This document shows, in pieces, positions 45,185 to 55,987 of a stretch of DNA of 64,000 nt. The first letter of the stretch is position 1. Each line of letters begins with the position of its first letter. The notes under the pieces are model-generated. The model saw only the letters and a program-made list of their open reading frames with translations. It was not told the origin of the DNA and searched no databases. A program made the translations under genes and the position numbers. The stretch spans positions 124,001-188,000 of the forward strand of contig VXIS01000039.1 in NCBI GenBank assembly GCA_008704415.1. Direction: 5' to 3'. Source of the DNA: Sphaerosporella brunnea (lineage: Eukaryota > Ascomycota > Pezizomycetes > Pezizales > Pyronemataceae).

Positions 45185-46409
45185 GACGACGATGGTGATG
45201 GGGTAATTTGGGTGTTATCGGTGGTGGTGGTGGTGGTGGTGGTGATTGCCTTTGGTGGTGATAGCAACTCGGTTGGCGATGGGTGGGTCGAACGGCTTCC
45301 TGTGCGAGAGTTGTTTTGATTTTTGTGGGCTGGAGTGGGAAGAAGAGGTGCAATGCAGGCAGGCAGGAGTTGGTTGACGTGTTAGATGCAAATGGGGTTC
45401 AGCAAAAGCAGGATCGAGGAAAGTTCCAAAATCGGCAGCACGACGACCGAAGAAGAAGAAATCTGTCGCAATTCGTTAGACGGCTTGGCTTGGGATGTAG
45501 CTATATTTATTTTGGACATTTCTTTGCAAGTGCGTTTTGCGGGCGGTTCCTGATGTTGCCTGCAGTGCTGCGGTGAAGTTCAGCCACTGAGGCGTGGTGG
45601 CAGGGATAGAAGTGTGGCTGTGCGAGTCGCAACGTGTGGCTGGTTTGGAGCATAGTTATGTGGCGGTGCTGGCCATCACTCAAGCTTCGCAGCAGCAGCG
45701 TATCGCTCAGCACAACGAAAATAGAAGCCGCCTGTCTTGTCAGCAGCTCTCCTGCTCGTTGCCTCCGCAACACACTCACATCCAACTCGCCCAAGCGCCA
45801 AAACTCCCAAACCGACATCCATCCCTTCCTCCCCCCAAACGCGCGATTACTCTCGTTCAACTCTGACCATCCCCCCTCCCCCGGGCCCCACCTCTCTGCC
45901 ACTCGATCTCTAAGGCTGCTACTGCTACCTTTTGAGAGAGAGAGAGAAAGGAAAGAAGGAAAGAAATTGGAGACGGGGGTTAAAGGGAAAAGGGCCAAGG
46001 GATAAGGACAAGAGGTAAATAACTCGATCATCTGGAAAGGAGCTCAACCTCACCCCAGTGCGAGACTGCCAAACAGTCGACGAGTTAACGTTGTCTGCTG
46101 CCGATCGAGTGCACACGCGTCGAGTTCAGTCTCGTCTCTCCCCAGCCGACCTGCGCGGTTGTTGGATCGAGTGCTGCTCAGTGTTCCTGCTGCTCAGTTC
46201 CAGCCTGCCGCGTTAGTTTGGTATTTACATTTACCTCGCCAACCAAACAACGCTCCACCCAAAAACCCTACGCTCTGCTTGCTTTCAACTCTCTGCTTCC
46301 AAAAAAAAACGAAAGCTGCATCATCGCCCGTAGGAGAGTTTAAGAAAATCAACACCCCTCATTACCCCCTCTCAACCCATTCAACTCGCTCATCGCCGCA
46401 AACAGCAGA
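45185..46409. promoter_or_regulatory. Divergent YOP1/RFX intergenic region with (GGT)n repeat
   Basis: A 1.2-kb spacer between divergent starts. A perfect GGT repeat (about 45219-45243) lies in the presumed YOP1 leader, AGAGAG/GAAAG purine runs near 45940, and a CCA/CT-rich leader precedes the RFX start. No gene recognised. Confidence 0.4.
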
Positions 46410-48908
46410 ATGGAAGACGCATCTCCTCCGCAAACACCATCAGGTATGCATCAAACCCCTGCTGCTTGCTGTTTGTTGTTGTGGTGATAAAACCCCCCCC
46501 CCACACCGCAGCGAATTGCAAACCCCCGTTGGAAAAAAAAACGAAAAAAATAGAAAAAAAAGAAAAAAGAAAAAAAAAGAAAAGAAGAGCCCATTGGCTT
46601 ACATATCCGCTTCCATAGCAACCAGATCTGAACCGCAGCAACGATCGCGCTCGCGCTCCATAATTTCGAACGCTGCCGGCGCCCCACCGCTCGTGGCTAC
46701 CCCCACTTCGGTCACACAGTACTCGCCAGAGAGCCACCCGACCACGGACCCGTCTCTTTTGGCCTTGACCCAGCAGCAAGTCGCCGATTCCACTACTGTC
46801 CCCGTCGACATCGCGCTTCTCGACCAGTCGCAATTGGCCTCGGCTGCTAATGCGTTCCCCATCGATCCCGCTCTGGAAGGTCCTGCTCCACCGGAGCACC
46901 CCATCCCCACCAACATTTCTCCCGACGCGCCGTCGATATCCCCCCCCATAATCGAAATGGCGCGTTTTCAAGACGCCCACACCTTAGAAGAGGAAGAAGC
47001 TGCCGAGGAAGCCCCCGCGGGCGAGGATGAGCCCGCTACGCGCCCGTCCGGCGGAAGGAACAAACGGGGCTCTTCTGCTGGCGAGGACAACGACGCTGAG
47101 CTCCGCCGCTTGGCAGCTGAGAACGCGGATGTCGAGTTGGAAGAGCTTGCTCGCCGAGTTAGGAACGACGAAAACTCGCCCTCTGCCGAGAAGACACGCC
47201 AAGTCTACGGACTCGGATGGTATATTCCCTGTGCTCTGTATTCTTTCAGCCAGGCTGACGAGATAGGTTGATGCACAACTGCGAGCGCGTCCCTGATACA
47301 TCTGTTGCCGTTCCCCGTAATCGTGTATACGCACGCTATGTTACGGTTTGCGCCAACGAGAAGATCAAGCCTCTCAATCCTGCGTCCTTTGGCAAGTTGG
47401 TGCGACTGCTGTACCCGGAAATCAAGACACGTCGTCTCGGTGTCCGTGGACAGTCGAAGTATCATTACTGTGGCATTCGATTGGCTGGAGAACACTCATC
47501 CCCTAATGCTTCCCACGGTCCAGGTTCCGCTTCGGGATCGGAACCACCCGCGCATGCGGTTGGGGAAGATCATGTGCAAGTCTTTATCCCTCGACGTCCC
47601 TTCTATAGCAGTTTGCTGACTGTTTTGATTTACAGTACCAGTAACCGCGCCACTGCTCCCGTTGGTACCTTCGTTTCCTCAAATCCACCATCTAAAAAAC
47701 CACGTCACGAATCCCCGCTGTCGAAATTTATGCTCAACGGTCTTTGCTTCATGCGACAAGATCCAGAAATTGTTCAAGATGTTTTTCGAATTCCAGACAT
47801 TAATCCATACATACCTCCAGGCACCGATCTAGATGTGGCTGCGACTCTGACGGCAATATACCGGTCGCACTGCACTTCTTTGGTGGAGTGCGTTCGCTAC
47901 ATGCGACTTAAACAGTTTCATCAGTTGTTTGTCTCGTTCCATGGCACATTGACAGTACCGGTCCAAAAGCTTCTAGCTGTGCCTTCGTTAGCACCTTGGA
48001 TTCGGGAGGCTGACTGGGTCATGTACAAGGTGCGCCTTTTCCGTTTGGGAGGAGTTGGAAGTTTGTGCTAATTTAGGCAGGAAATGATCCGGCTCCTATC
48101 GCCTTTGGCCCTGCAAGTCGTTCCTTCGTTTGTTCTAACCGCTTTGCGCCAGCTATCCACCAATCTTGCCACACATATCTCTGTTACGTTCAGCGCTTGT
48201 TCTGAGCACATCATACAAGCAAAGTTGGTGCCTGCTACTATCTTCGCAAGCCTATTGGACCGGCTTTTGCGTGTCAATGATGCTGCACACGCAGCTGCAA
48301 GATTCTTGGGAAACCCGCCTGATCGCGAACAAATGATCAAGGACTGGCAAGCATATGTTAATGCTCAGATGATCGTCGACCGAGAAATACCTTGCCATGC
48401 CCCTCTGGTCAAGAATATATTAGAATCTGAGATTCCCAACCTCCTGCAGCCAGGCTGCCGGGAAAGATCACCAGCTCCTGGCATTGAAGACGGCGCCAGC
48501 ACAGAGAGCGTTCTGGACAAATGGACCAACTTTCTAACCAGCTTACCTGATCGATTCGGAGTGAATTCCCCGAGATACTTCAACATATGCCTTGGCGCGG
48601 TCTCATCCGCTTCTCTGAGGGATTTGACCACCAACGGCGCCATTTCTTTCGGGAGCTGGTGGGTCGTGCGTTGCTGGATTGACGAGTGGATGAGCTGGCA
48701 GGCAGAGCGAGGTGGCTTCCTTAGCCATGGGGCCGTACGGCGTAACGGAGACAGGAGATCGGAAATTAGCGACATTATGGATACGAGCGAAGACCTTGCC
48801 CACGACGACAGTGGGATTTCTCTCAAAGATGACAACATCAATCTCTTAGAAGACGTGGGAGATGATCGTGATAACCGGATGGTGGTGCCCGTCAATTTCG
48901 GGAAATAA
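46410..48908 (+). CDS. RFX1: RFX-family winged-helix transcription factor
   Basis: Exons 46410-46443, 46619-47219, 47267-48029 and 48081-48908; 741 aa. Fungal RFX/Crt1 proteins bind X-box DNA and control DNA-damage, cell-cycle or secondary-metabolism genes. The N-terminal half is Ser/Pro/Ala-rich and acidic. The RFX DNA-binding domain (about residues 195-275) includes VYGLGWLMHNCERVPDTSVA, PRNRVYARYVTVCANEKIKP, LNPASFGKLVRLLYPEIKTR and RLGVRGQSKYHYCGIRL; the 47-bp intron restores GLGW-LMHNC. The extended dimerisation region follows (YIPPGTDLDVAATLTAIYRS, GTLTVPVQKLLAVPSLAPWI). The 62-bp segment 47574-47635 looks exactly like an intron but must be retained to keep the frame. The gene name is by family only. 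Confidence 0.88.
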
Positions 48909-50311
48909 GATACCAATGGAGCAGCAGTGATGTACGTTACGTTACAGGTTCAGCTATATGATTATTTACGAGCGTTGCTTCCATTCTGTTGTTTCTTCTT
49001 CCTTCTTGTACAGAAATTTGCGGGCTTTCCCGTTGTCTTTTTTTTTTCCCCGCTTTATTTTCTTCTGTGTTGGGATATGGGTTTGGTTCTTTCTGTTTGC
49101 TGGGTCATTGTTTTGCCTTCTGTTTTTGTGGTGCTCTGGCGTGAATCTGGGGGCTCTTGATGCTTGAGGGCCGGGTTCTGGGAATTTTTCCTTTCTTAAA
49201 CGGAGTATTTACGTACAATCATTCCCGCAGCTGTTTGATCCTCCATCCTCAAGTGATGTCGATCTCCCAGCTGCCCAGTCCTATGGCCCAGTATTACTCG
49301 CCCTCTTCAGCGCGTGCATCTTGGCACCATGTCCTCCAACTCGCTCCGGTTCCACGAACCCAGCATAACCACACTGCTTATTCCTCCTCCTCCTCCTCCA
49401 ACGCCACCAGCAGCATTACTATTTGCCTACTCGGGGGGGCTCATCGCGCACGCAAGTTAACTGCCCTACCCTAGTTCTCGACATCATCAATACTGGCAAG
49501 CCACTCTTTTTTTTTTTTTTTTTTTTCGCTCCTCCCGCTGCTGGCTGTGTGTGCCGTACTAACTCCGAACCGAAACAGGAAAGTAAATTCAAAAAAACAA
49601 GCGCGTGATATTCTATGATGCGAAACACGGACCACCAGGGGAACCTTCCTTCATGCAAAAGGTGAGTGCTCGCTGGTTGAGAAATAAGGGAAAGAAAACC
49701 CACCCACCCCACATGGAATTCAATCTGGATGATGTGGTGCTGTGTATGTATGAGCTGGGAAAGCTTCGAAGACGAAGACATACTCTACAGGAACCACATC
49801 ATTTTATGTTTTTGCTGGCTATGGCTGGTGTAGCCCCCACCCCCTCCATCAATAATGTTCTTTCTTTCTTTCGTGGTATGAAGTATCAACTGGCAAGAAA
49901 AGTGTATAAGTACTCTATTTTCAGTATGGAAGAGAAGATCAAAGCTGGCTTACTCTAAAAAAAAAAACACGCCGTCATATGCAATCGGTGTTTCTTCTTT
50001 ATTCACTTCAAAAGACTCGAAAATTACTTAAGTAAGTACTTCATATCTAATGTGCCAGCCACTGCTAAACTCGACCTCACCAAGTACGTAGACAACGAGT
50101 TCAAACTGCGCACAACACCGCTCTGACCAACCTTTGCACAAACCACCGTAACCAGGTCCATTCCCCTCCTGTAACAACCAGCTAAACAGATTTCTACTCC
50201 CAGCCTCACTCACCCCTCTCCCATGTACATCCGAAAGAAAAACAAAGCAAAGTACATCCAACAAAAGGCTGTCCACTATATACCACGCGCTCGCTCCGGT
50301 ATCCCCGCCTT
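48909..50311. other. Convergent RFX/membrane-protein spacer
   Basis: About 1.4 kb. There is a T tract at 49507-49527 and CTC-type repeats near 49382-49400. Open frames around 49419-49960 have no ATG start or motif. No gene supported. Confidence 0.4.
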
Positions 50312-52024
50312 CTATGGCGGTACTTCTCGGACATCCTGTCCTCGGATGCCTTCGGTGGATGATTCGCATTTGTCGCTGAGGTCAATCTCGGATGAATTGC
50401 CGCCGATGCTTTCGACGTCCCTGGTGAATTCGGTCCGCGTCATGATGCCTTCCAGCGGGATCGACTTGTCCTTGCTATCGCTCTTGTTCGCTTTGCAGTT
50501 GGTGATTACTTGGCCTCCGAACCCCCGCTGTAGGTCATGATCGAACTGGGTTGAGCGACCCGACCGACCACCACCGCCCGAGCCGATCGAATAGTGGCCG
50601 CCGCCACCCAGTGTTCTGTTGCACTCTCCACACTTGGTCTTGGACTCCAGAACCTCTTCGTCTTGGTGGGTGACCCAGTGTAAGACTAATACTGAGAACA
50701 ACACTGCAAAGAATTAACATCCGCGCACACATGATCTAGCCAAGGTTACTAACCATCAGCATTGCACGCTGCAAAGCAGACCCAACCAGGCTCCTGTCCC
50801 CGCAGGACAAGCAGAGCAGTCAGATTCCTGGGCGCACCATTAGTTCCATGAAGCAACTTGACACAAAAATACTAACGCGAGGGTGGAGAGAAGTGTCGCA
50901 AGACTGCCGACGAAAGTGCGAAGTGCCACTCTTCGAAGACGGCCCTGTTTAGTCGCGGTCCCGTTCTTGAAGCTCCAAAGACCTGTGAGGGCATGTCAGG
51001 ACCTGCGCCGGCATATCCATGGAAGTGTGCGCGCATTACCTCGCAATGGTTTCAGGAACAGCCATGTCAGATAGACCTGGTCGCAAATCAGTTACCAGTA
51101 ACACCAAGGCCAACAAAATCCTCACGTTGATGACGATGTCGAATATTAGCATCGGAATATTGGCCGCCAATTTGAGTCCGATTCGACACTGGCCGTCCAC
51201 GCCGATTTGGGCGTTACGGCTATCGACGAAGTCAGAGTCATAGCCATTAGTGATGCGAATGGATGGCCATTTTCGTACAAGACAAAGGTCAAGGTGATGA
51301 CCAAACAATATGGTACCAACATCCCGAACATGTTGAACATGAACAGCTTGTCCTTCCATCGCTGGCGACTGCCACGGATGATGAAAACCTATCTCTACGG
51401 ATCAATGCGACCGCTCTTGGGAAAATGCAACGAGCGACAGGTAGGTACCTTTTCGACGAGGAAGAGGTAGATCAGCTAGATCGGGGATGAGCAATCACTC
51501 CATCAGATAAGCGCGCACAAGCGAGCATGGCACTTACAACCTATTGGCATTGTCAGCGACGCATCAACAAACTAAGTTGAGGTGATGGGGTACTTTAGAA
51601 CTGAGATAGCACACCAGGCACAGCAGTATACCAGCATCACAGGCCCTGGCGCCACTGTTGAGGCCGAAGCTTGACTGCAGCACTGTGCTGGAGAAGACAA
51701 ACAGCCAGCTGTCGATGAAAATGGCAAAGATCACTGGGGTTCAGCGCCGGCAGAGTTGGTTAGCACACAACCGGATAAATCCAACGCAAGCGAACTAAAC
51801 GCCAATTTAGTGCGCAATTGCGGGTTTATATACATACACCAGCGAGCAAGCGGCAATCCAGTGTAGCAAGAGACGCCGACTAAACGTCTAGCGAGACAGA
51901 AGCTGACAACGGTGATGGCAATCATGGCGAGGGTGATGCTGGAAACGAACGCCTCCTTCGACAATGCCTTCTGTGCCGCCGGCTGCATCTCAGCAGCCCG
52001 TGAGACGAGATCGATAACCGCCAT
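50312..52024 (-). CDS. Seven-helix membrane protein of an uncharacterised fungal family; ten exons including a 3-nt microexon
   Basis: Exons in order: 51838-52024, 51594-51733, 51538-51540, 51449-51475, 51279-51388, 51126-51219, 51040-51076, 50877-50982, 50754-50827 and 50312-50703; 1,170 nt, 389 aa. All nine introns are 47-104 bp with GT...AG ends. Seven hydrophobic segments are visible, including FVSSITLAMIAITVVSFCLA, WLIFAIFIDSWLFVFSS, CDAGILLCLVCYLSSK, VLIYLFLVEK, MLVPYCLVITLTFVF, NIPMLIFDIVINVYLTWLFL and VLFSVLVLHWV. Motifs CDAGILLCLVCY, YLFLVEK..I.RG and GQCRIGLKLAANIPMLIFD match a GPCR-like fungal family I have seen annotated only as hypothetical. The cytosolic tail has CGEC and a Gly/Ser-rich stretch. 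Ligand and role are unknown. Confidence 0.85.
51538..51540 (-). other. Three-nucleotide microexon (GTT, valine)
   Basis: The triplet GTT lies between a CCAATAG acceptor and a GTAAGTG donor. Including it gives SSK-V-LIYLFLVEK; skipping it (one intron from 51593 to 51476) keeps the frame but deletes one residue in a membrane helix. Confidence 0.6.
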
Positions 52025-53710
52025 CACAGAAGGATTGAGTTTTCTCGTCGGAGAGGGGTGGGGTGTTTTGGGGGGGGGGGGGGAGCGACGAGGCAAAGGC
52101 GGAGGGAGAGGGGTGCCTTGTGGTGATGGTGGTGGTGGTGGTGGCGGTGGTGGTGGTGTTGCCTTTACTTTCAATTGGTGAATGTATCTGTTTTGGTTTG
52201 GCAGCGAAATCTCGTGGCACGGCGGCGCCAGCAGCAGCAGCAACACCAAGAGAAAAGAAGACGCAAGCTGAGGCGGTCCGGGCCTTAAGTATCACGAGGG
52301 AATCGAGAGGCGGGAATGAATACACAGTTATGAATGCGATGCAAAATAGAGTGGCCACACAGAAGTGAGTATGGGGTTTTGGGGTGGGGGGGGGGCAGCA
52401 GTGGAGTAGGCAGGTACACACGGAAGAGAAGATGCCCTTCTCCCAATTTGAAGAAGAGGTGTGGTCTGCATCGATATCCTGCTGCGTTGCGGGCAGCAGC
52501 AGCAGTTGCTTCGGAGCAGCAGCGGGACCCGGATTCACGAAAGTGCGGTGCCTATTCCCTGCTCCGGCCATAGGAATTGCATTTTAACGGGGGAGGAGAG
52601 AGGACGCAAGGGAAAAAGGGGGGAGGGGGTTCTGATGGTCAAGAGGATGGATGGGGACGGAGTTGGGAGGAGGAGGATGATGATGGTGATGACAGTCAGT
52701 CAGTCAGTTGCGGTAGAGGGCAAGCCGAGTTAGCCAACTCACACAACTGCAGAGAATCGAACAGCAACCGCATATCAGCAAAAGCAATTCTGCGTTGGAG
52801 GAGAGCGGGCCCCATTCAGCTCTTTGGCAACCGACGGAAATCCGGAAATCCCCACCACCACCACCACCACCACCACCGGCCAAGCTTAACTCAGTCAAAG
52901 TGCATCAAGCCCTTCATTTTTTTCCCCAGGGGAGTAGAGCCGCCGCAGGTGAGTGGCCGTGAAGTGCGGGAAATTACATTCCAGCTGTGGCAAGTATCTA
53001 CTTCCATCGAAAGCTGACTACATGCATACACACAGACATGTCTTCTGCCGAATGTTAATATATCTCCCCACACGTGACTGTTGGTTCAACAGGTTTAAGT
53101 TGCACTGTCGACACAGCGCAGAAGTGCACTGTACGGCCAGATAAAGTGCAGCGGTGGCCCCTTACCTCTTCTTTCCTGTATGCACTCTATCTCACCATCC
53201 TCTGCCTATTAGTTACCTGCTGCAATTAACAAGTAACTAGAACTAGTTGAGCGAGTGAGTAACGACTTCCATTTCCCCTTAGCTGAGCTCATGTGCCTAA
53301 TATTAATCTGATATCCAACCCCAACCCCACCGCCAGCGCAAAGTGCACGCGGCATAAAGCGGTGGGATGACGATAGCTCTCTGCTCTCCACAAGTGCAGT
53401 TACAGCATTCCAAAAACGGCCGCACGTGCACGACGCATGGAATACCAAATAACTACCAAGAAGCCCTCCCCCGCAAAAATAAAAAATAATAATAAAAAAA
53501 GCAGACCCTCTCTATGTATGATGCAACGTTCTCTCACTCGCAACCCCTTACCTCGATCGCATGATCAGCTGGCGAAGAGAAGAGGAGGGATGTCTTGTCG
53601 TGCACCAACTCTCACCCAGCACAGCAAAACAACCCGATCTTCGCTTCGCTTCCGCCCACCCCGCATCTCGCTTCCCAAAATATCTCCAGCCTAGCCAATC
53701 CCCGCCTTCC
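52025..53710. promoter_or_regulatory. Divergent spacer between the membrane-protein gene and UreF
   Basis: About 1.7 kb. A G run at 52071-52083, (GGT)n at about 52127-52160, GCA repeats near 52230 and 52500, and (CAC)n at 52855-52878. No gene recognised. The left part presumably carries the leader of the membrane-protein gene. Confidence 0.4.
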
Positions 53711-54421
53711 ATGATCCCCTACGCGCTCCTCCTCCTCTCCGATTCCGCCTTACCACTAGGCAGCTTCGCCTTCAGCTCCTCTCTCGAATCCTACGCCGCC
53801 CACCACCGCACCCTCACCCCCAACCGCACCGACATCATCACCACCTTCCTGCATCTCTCCCTGCACAGCACCAGCACCAGCATCCTGCCGTTCCTCTATG
53901 CCGCCTACCGCGCCCCCGCCCGCGCCGCAGACCTCGACGACGAGCTGGACGCATCCACGCCGTGCGCGGTCGCGCGGCGCGCGTCGACGTCGCAGGGTCG
54001 TGCATTGCTGGCCGTGTTCGAAAAGAGCCTGTACCACCTCAGCGCGGGAGTGGAGGGCGCGCGCGAATGGGTGCGGACGTACAAAACCGGCGGCGGAGGA
54101 GGAGGAGGAGGAGGAGGGGGACATTTCGGCGTGGCGTGGGGGCTGGTGTGTAGAGCGCTCGGCGTGAGCGAGGAGGACGCGGCCGAGGTGTTTGTGGTCA
54201 ACCATTGCAAGGCTGTGTTATCCGCCGGTGTAAGGCTGGGCTTGCTGGGCCCGTACCAGGCCCAGGCCGTGTTGGCGATGCCCGAGACGAGGCGTGAGAT
54301 TGAGATGGCGCTTGAGAGGGGGAGGGCGCTGAGTGTGGACGAGGTCGGCCAGAGTGTGCCTGCCCTCGATTTGTATCAGGGACGGCATGAGCTGTTGTAT
54401 TCGAGGGTTTTTAATTCGTGA
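53711..54421 (+). CDS. UREF: Urease accessory protein UreF
   Basis: Single exon, 236 aa, from the ATG at 53711 (MIPYALLLLSDSALPLGSFA). UreF helps UreD and UreG load nickel into urease. The opening LLLLSDSALPLGSFAFSSSLE is the family signature, followed by helices around residues 35-65 and the conserved ALGVSEEDAAEVFVVNHCKAVLSAGVRLGLLGPYQAQA. The C-terminus DLYQGRHELLYSRVFNS fits the UreF end. A GGA codon run encodes a Gly-rich loop (about residues 127-137), likely species-specific. The ATG is chosen because the open frame upstream has no homology. No other urease gene is adjacent. Confidence 0.92.
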   Translation: MIPYALLLLSDSALPLGSFAFSSSLESYAAHHRTLTPNRTDIITTFLHLSLHSTSTSILPFLYAAYRAPARAADLDDELDASTPCAVARRASTSQGRALLAVFEKSLYHLSAGVEGAREWVRTYKTGGGGGGGGGGGHFGVAWGLVCRALGVSEEDAAEVFVVNHCKAVLSAGVRLGLLGPYQAQAVLAMPETRREIEMALERGRALSVDEVGQSVPALDLYQGRHELLYSRVFNS

Positions 54422-54643
54422 TATGTAATGCCGTGAAAGGAGGGTCGCCCGAGAATACAGAGTGACCCTCCGCCAGATTATACTTCAATAGCAGCACAAA
54501 ACTGAGGAAATCATTGCAATCGTTGACGTAACAAATTAAGAATACGATACCCCTTTACGCCCAAACCAATCCGAAAGTAAAAATGCAAGAATACACACCG
54601 AAAACACACTGAAGGAAACAAGCCAAACAATACCGCGCCAACC

Positions 54644-55987
54644 TCAAGGAAGAATCTCCTTCAACTTTTGCTTCTGCTCGGGCGAAAGGTAAGAGGGGAA
54701 CACGATCTGGAGCTCCCGTTAGCAATCTACCATATCTAGGAAGCAGGAAGATAGCACTTACGTCGACCTTCACGATCATATTTCCGCGCTGGCTTGGGTC
54801 CTTAGGTTTTACCATACCCAGTCCAGGGTACGTCTCCGACCAATTTGGTGGGGTAGGCCCGCTGTGAGACACCTCCAAAGTCTTGCCGTCGATGGTCTGG
54901 ATCTTTCTGGACCAGCCGGTCAGAGCCTCTTTCAGCGGAAGAGAGATGGTAGCGATCAGGTCGTCGCCTTGCCGCACAAACACCGGGTGCGGCTTTTCGG
55001 TCACGATGAAGTGGATATCCTGTTTCGTGCCGTCGATTTCATCGCCGATGCCCGCAAACTTGAACTTTGAGCCTGCCTTCATGCCCGGTTTGACCTGGAT
55101 CTCAATTTCCTTATCCTCTCGCTGGATGCGCCCATCCCTATCGAAGGTCTTGCGCTTAACCTTGAACTTCTTTTTAGCTCCGTTAAATAGCCTGTTCGAG
55201 TGTTAAAAACTGCAATAAGCGAAGGCAGAGAGGTATATCCTTACTCTTCAAGAGTGAAAGCGATCGGCTTCTCGACAACTGTGGCTTCGCGCTGTGGTTG
55301 TTGCGCTTGCCTTGCGCCATTCGTCGACCCGGCCGATGTGCGAGTACCGCCGAATCTCGATCCAAACCTCGCACCACCACCGAGAGGACTGCCACCGCCG
55401 AAAATGCCAGAGAAATCTTCCTCCCCCTCGAATCCCCCCATCTTCGCGAAGTTGGCAAATATGTTCTCCGGATTTCCTGGCATGAATCCAAAGCCTCCCC
55501 CTGGCCCTCCTCCCGAGGTTGTGAATGTAAACCGCGGACCGCCGCCGCCGCCGCCGCCGCCGCCGAATCCTGGGTAGGTTTCTGCGCGACCGAAACCGGG
55601 GAATCCGCCGGGCATGCCACCGCCACCGGCATTAGGCGGTGGTGCGGTGCCGCCACGTAGTAGAAATTCGAGGCCATATTGATCGTAGATCTTTCGTTTC
55701 TCGGGGTCGGACAAGATTTCGTACGCTTGCGAGATATCTGTGCGCCGGTGCATCAGTGATGTGTCACAGCACAGACTTAGGCGAGCATACCTTTGAACTT
55801 CTCGGCAGCTGCTGGATTATCTTTGTTCTTGTCCGGGTGGTACTTTAGCGCGCCTTTGCTGCACTGTTTGTGAGCGCTGAAATATTCTCGAGGTCAACTC
55901 GACTTACCGGTATGCTTTTCTGATGTCATCGGGTGAAGCATCGGGCGGGATGCCCAGTGTATCGTAGAGCTTTGTTTCTTTCACCAT
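54644..55987 (-). CDS. SIS1: Class B J-protein co-chaperone, SIS1/DNAJB1 type
   Basis: Five exons, 55908-55987, 55791-55858, 55245-55737, 54762-55191 and 54644-54706; 377 aa. Sis1 stimulates cytosolic/nuclear Hsp70 in folding, translation initiation and prion handling. The J domain (1-70) has YDTLGIPPDASPDDIRKAYR and the HPD motif in LKYHPDKNKDNP, spliced across two introns. A Gly/Phe-rich region follows (GGFPGFGRAETYPGFGGG). There is no zinc-finger region, so it is not class A. Two beta-barrel client-binding domains follow (LFNGAKKKFKVKRKTFD, GWSRKIQTIDGKTLEV), ending in a dimerisation segment (IVFPSYLSPEQKQKLKEIL). I see no classical triple heat-shock element in the near upstream DNA. Confidence 0.95.

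Noticed and set aside
47636..47830. Alternative frame after the RFX intron-like segment (APLLPLVPSFPQIHHLKNHV)
   Set aside because: It looks protein-like, but the overlapping frame continues into the conserved YIPPGTDLDVAATLTAIYRS region, while this one stops soon after.
52127..52160. GGT repeats as a coding glycine/valine tract
   Set aside because: The repeat lies upstream of the ATG of the minus-strand membrane gene and interrupts no conserved frame.
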